A DNA stretch of 6,827 nucleotides from Candidatus Latescibacterota bacterium. GTDB lineage: Bacteria > Latescibacterota > UBA2968 > UBA8231. The translations under genes and the position numbers were made by a program. Shown here piece after piece: positions 6,388 to 6,827 of this stretch (positions within the stretch are counted from its first letter, which is position 1; each line of letters opens with the position of its first letter). The stretch is taken from positions 34,662-41,488 of the forward strand of contig JAGWBY010000006.1 in the NCBI GenBank assembly GCA_021295675.1. The letters run 5' to 3'. The notes beneath the pieces were generated by a model, which ran no database searches, was not told where the DNA came from, and saw only the letters and a program-made list of their open reading frames with translations.

Positions 6388-6827
6388 ATGATGAGTGAAG
6401 CGAGGAAAGTCTATGACGAGGCGATTGCCATAGATGGTCTGAACGTCAGCAACTGGGAAAGCGACGCGGTGTTTGAGCGTTTGCGAGCCGGCAATATCAC
6501 CGCTATCAACGCCACGGTGGCAACGTGGGAAAATTTCGTGCAGACCATGGCGCACCTAGCGACGTGGATGCGGCGTTTTCGCGAGCGCCAAGACATCGTG
6601 CAGGTGAAGGAAACGGCCGACATTCACGCCGCCAAAGCGCTCGGCAAGACCGGGATCATCCTCAGTTTTCAGAACGCCTCGCCCATCGAGAACGAATTGG
6701 ATCGCCTAGGGCTTTTTCTCGCCCTCGGGGTGCGGGTGATTCAACTGACCTATCACGAGACCAATCTGCTGGGCAGTGGCTGTTGGGAGCGGAACGATTG
6801 CGGCCTGAGCAACTTCGGCGTCGATGC
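6388..6827 (+). CDS. M19 (membrane/renal dipeptidase) family protein, variant lacking usual N-terminal metal ligands; 3' end beyond the window
   Basis: A frame of 146 complete codons runs off the right edge. GAGGAG (6375-6380) lies seven bases before the ATG at 6388; a second ATG follows at 6391. The family fit comes from the TIM-barrel pattern: an opening AIDGLNVSNW, then GKTGIILSFQNASPI (87-100), then LDRLGLFLALGVRVIQLTYHETNLLGSGC (104-132) and GLSNFGVD (139-146). M19 enzymes are dizinc dipeptidases that can accept a D-residue at the C-terminal side. Here the usual DGHxD reads DGLNV (residues 16-20), so both the His and the Asp are replaced. The usual metal-bridging Glu (iExGGH) aligns with Gln95. 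From memory, a group of proteobacterial 'dipeptidases' shares the GFQNxSP version. The protein may use other ligands, or may not be a dipeptidase. The rest, including the later His ligands, is out of sight. It is probably co-transcribed with the M55 gene. Confidence 0.82.
   Translation, partial: MMSEARKVYDEAIAIDGLNVSNWESDAVFERLRAGNITAINATVATWENFVQTMAHLATWMRRFRERQDIVQVKETADIHAAKALGKTGIILSFQNASPIENELDRLGLFLALGVRVIQLTYHETNLLGSGCWERNDCGLSNFGVD

Noticed and set aside
6328..6389. CTGCGCGAT occurring twice between the M55 and M19 genes
   Set aside because: Too short and isolated to be a regulatory repeat or attachment site. The second copy runs into the start codon.
1..6827. Search for tRNA, rRNA, CRISPR, transposase, integrase or phage signals
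   Set aside because: None could be seen. Almost all of the window is covered by coding frames and the gaps are too short to hold such elements.

Overview
The window is ordinary-looking bacterial DNA, moderately GC-rich by eye. It has seven protein genes in two divergent blocks and no RNA genes, CRISPR arrays or insertion sequences that I can recognise. The mix of a secreted discoidin-like protein, an FG-GAP/ASPIC/TPR lipoprotein, an AbrB-type VapBC pair, a small-residue aquaporin, an M55 D-aminopeptidase and a divergent M19 protein recalls uncultured environmental bacteria (Latescibacterota, Poribacteria, Planctomycetota and similar groups). This lineage guess rests on memory of gene content only and is low confidence.

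Left block, minus strand, read right to left. vapB (4517 to 4284) overlaps vapC (4291 to 3875). After 58 bases comes a large lipoprotein gene (3816 to 1063), which combines seven calcium-loop FG-GAP motifs, an ASPIC/UnbV segment and C-terminal TPRs. After a 146-base gap comes a secreted protein with a discoidin-like segment (916 to beyond base 1), whose 3' end lies outside the window.

Right block, plus strand. It starts with an aquaporin (4703 to 5416). An M55-family D-aminopeptidase (5501 to 6316) follows, and 71 bases later an M19 (membrane dipeptidase) family gene starts at 6388 and runs off the right edge. The last two genes probably form a unit for handling small peptides, possibly D-amino-acid peptides. 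The M19 protein, however, lacks the family's usual N-terminal metal ligands.

The 185-base divergent region between vapB and the aquaporin gene (4518-4702) is the richest non-coding stretch. A perfect 8-bp inverted repeat there coincides with the -35 and -10 boxes of a candidate vapBC promoter. A second perfect 8-bp inverted repeat brackets it, as expected for an autoregulated toxin-antitoxin operator. I did not find a wholly unknown system. The best leads are the metal-ligand-depleted M19 gene beside a D-aminopeptidase, the nested vapBC operator, and the unfamiliar secreted protein at the left edge.
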